NCBI RefSeq assembly: GCF_947494875.1
Contig: NZ_CANLWM010000002.1
Coordinates: 577,329-641,328, forward strand
Direction: 5' to 3'
DNA length: 64,000 bases
DNA from: an uncultured Williamsia sp.
GTDB lineage: Bacteria > Actinomycetota > Actinomycetes > Mycobacteriales > Mycobacteriaceae
This document shows, one piece after another, positions 63,045-64,000 of this stretch; within the stretch, counting starts at the first letter, position 1, and each line of letters opens with the position of its first letter. The position numbers and the translations under genes were made by a program. A model generated the notes under the pieces. That model made no database searches. It had not been told where the DNA came from and saw nothing but the letters and a program-made list of their open reading frames with translations.

Positions 63045-64000
63045 TCAGCCCGTTGCCACGGATTCGAGTTCGGGGATCGATGTGATCTTCACGCGGCGTC
63101 GCCCGGCGTCCTTGCCGGCCTGTTTCTCCGCGGTGTCGATGCTCTTCCAGCCCGTGCCGTCGACACGGGTCGCGCCACGACCGGCGACGAGGTCAGCGAT
63201 GGCCTCACGCGAGTTGTCCGGCTCGCCCAGACGACCCTCGGTGAAATCGGCGAGGACGGCCTGCGCGGTCTGCTGACCATCGAGCCGATTCATGCCGATA
63301 CCACCGGTCGCGCCACGCTTGATCCACCCCGAGACGTATACACCGCCCACCGGCTCCCCGCCCGGTTCACTCAACACACGACCCCCCTCGTTCGGGATGA
63401 CCCCGTGGCCCTCGTCGAACGGCAGATCCTTCACCGGCAGACCCCGATAGCCGATCGCCCGCAACACCACCGACGCCTCGATCTCGAACCGCTCCTCGGT
63501 CGGGGCGACCGCGACGCGCTCCCCGTCGACCAGCTCGTTACGCACACACCTCACCGAGCTGACCGCGCCGTCACCGGTCAGTTCGACCGGCGACACCAGA
63601 TACCGGAACACCACCCGCCGCTCCGCGCCCGTGTCACCGCGCTCGGCGAACTCCCGCGCGATCCGGATCTTCGTCGCGACCGTCGAATCCAAGGTGCCCG
63701 AGGACTCCGCCTCGGCCGACGCGGCATCCAGCACCAGCTCATCGGGATCGATGATCACATCCACCCCGGGGATGTCGCCCATCGCGAGGAACTCACCATT
63801 GGTGTACGCCGCCTGCGCGATCCCACGCCGCCCCAGCAACACGACCTCGCGGACGTTCGAGGCGCGCAGTTTCTCGATCGCATGATCGGCGATGTCAGTC
63901 TTTCCCAGGTGGTCGGGATCGCTGAGCAGGATCCGCGCCACATCCAGGGCGACGTTGCCGTTGCCCACCACCACCGCCCGCTCACCGGTCAGATCCACAT
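63045..64000 (-). CDS. fprA: NADPH-ferredoxin reductase FprA (partial, N-terminus outside window)
   Basis: The C-terminal roughly 318 residues of an adrenodoxin-reductase-type flavoprotein that moves electrons from NADPH to ferredoxin. The NADPH loop VVVGNGNVALDVARIL, LGRRGIAQAAYTNGE, VLRAIGYRG and SGWIKRGATGGIGMNRLD (FAD-end motif) are as in mycobacterial FprA. The N-terminal FAD domain lies beyond position 64000; the in-frame GTG at 63998 is internal, not the start. It could supply electrons through the ferredoxin at 42145 to the P450s. Confidence 0.92.
   Translation of the reverse strand, partial: VDLTGERAVVVGNGNVALDVARILLSDPDHLGKTDIADHAIEKLRASNVREVVLLGRRGIAQAAYTNGEFLAMGDIPGVDVIIDPDELVLDAASAEAESSGTLDSTVATKIRIAREFAERGDTGAERRVVFRYLVSPVELTGDGAVSSVRCVRNELVDGERVAVAPTEERFEIEASVVLRAIGYRGLPVKDLPFDEGHGVIPNEGGRVLSEPGGEPVGGVYVSGWIKRGATGGIGMNRLDGQQTAQAVLADFTEGRLGEPDNSREAIADLVAGRGATRVDGTGWKSIDTAEKQAGKDAGRRRVKITSIPELESVATG

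Noticed and set aside
63998..64000. GTG at the right edge as the fprA start
   Set aside because: The sequence after it is the middle NADPH domain; the FAD domain must lie outside the window.

Overview
The window is chromosomal DNA of a high-GC actinobacterium of the mycolic-acid group (order Mycobacteriales). Gordonia, Williamsia or Rhodococcus fit best, but the genus is inferred. The basis is: many GTG starts; four -10 hexamers (TANNNT) placed for leaderless mRNAs; the rpsL-rpsG-fusA-tuf order; and protein relatives I recognise from Mycobacterium (CYP136-, CYP51-, CYP123- and CYP125-type P450s, FadD5, FprA, MenC, an Rv0225-like glycosyltransferase). I see no rRNA, tRNA, insertion sequence, prophage or CRISPR array.

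Layout. 1-6.3 kb: a TetR/CYP136-like P450 pair with a perfect operator palindrome, menC, a GNAT acetyltransferase, a type-B carboxylesterase, a secreted HNH nuclease and a small protein, closed by a strong bidirectional terminator. 6.3-11 kb: the str operon (minus strand) with a good promoter whose -35/spacer is covered by a palindrome. 11-17.8 kb: a plus-strand run of a DMT transporter, a MetX-like alpha/beta hydrolase, a glycosyltransferase, a PhyH-type dioxygenase, DUF427, a frameshifted D-aminoacylase-type amidohydrolase and a SnoaL-like protein. 18-27.9 kb: a tightly coupled eight-gene minus-strand operon (TIGR03084, AtuA, acyl-CoA dehydrogenase, carboxylase beta and alpha, second dehydrogenase, crotonase, TetR), which looks like an atu/liu-type route for branched acyl-CoAs. 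28-31.3 kb: a thioesterase and a small ABC exporter. 31.3-37.7 kb: a DapB-like reductase, two Rieske oxygenases, two TetR regulators, a P450 and a SnoaL-like protein. 37.8-51.9 kb: two divergent arms around a TetR gene. The left arm is CYP123-like, SDR, CYP51, ferredoxin, NTF2-like, an unknown protein, acyl-CoA ligase and SDR. The right arm is ALDH, SDR, HIBADH-like, CMD-like, thioesterase and CYP125-like. The core has the same order as M. tuberculosis Rv0763c-Rv0771. 52-55.6 kb: DUF2277, quinone oxidoreductase, methyltransferase and fadD5. 55.7-58.9 kb: GAF-ANTAR, degenerate EAL and GGDEF proteins. 58.9-63 kb: an F420-type oxidoreductase and a glycoconjugate trio. The last gene, fprA, runs off the right edge.

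The most unusual signals are non-coding. Two intergenic regions (17855-18008 and 27974-28086) each carry an inverted array of a 10-14 bp word at exactly 21-bp spacing: two or three copies in one orientation, a gap of about 24 bp, then three or four copies reversed. The word differs between the arrays but the geometry is the same. Three separate promoters also share an 8-4-8 operator-like dyad (GAC-N4-GTC core), suggesting one TetR regulon within the window.
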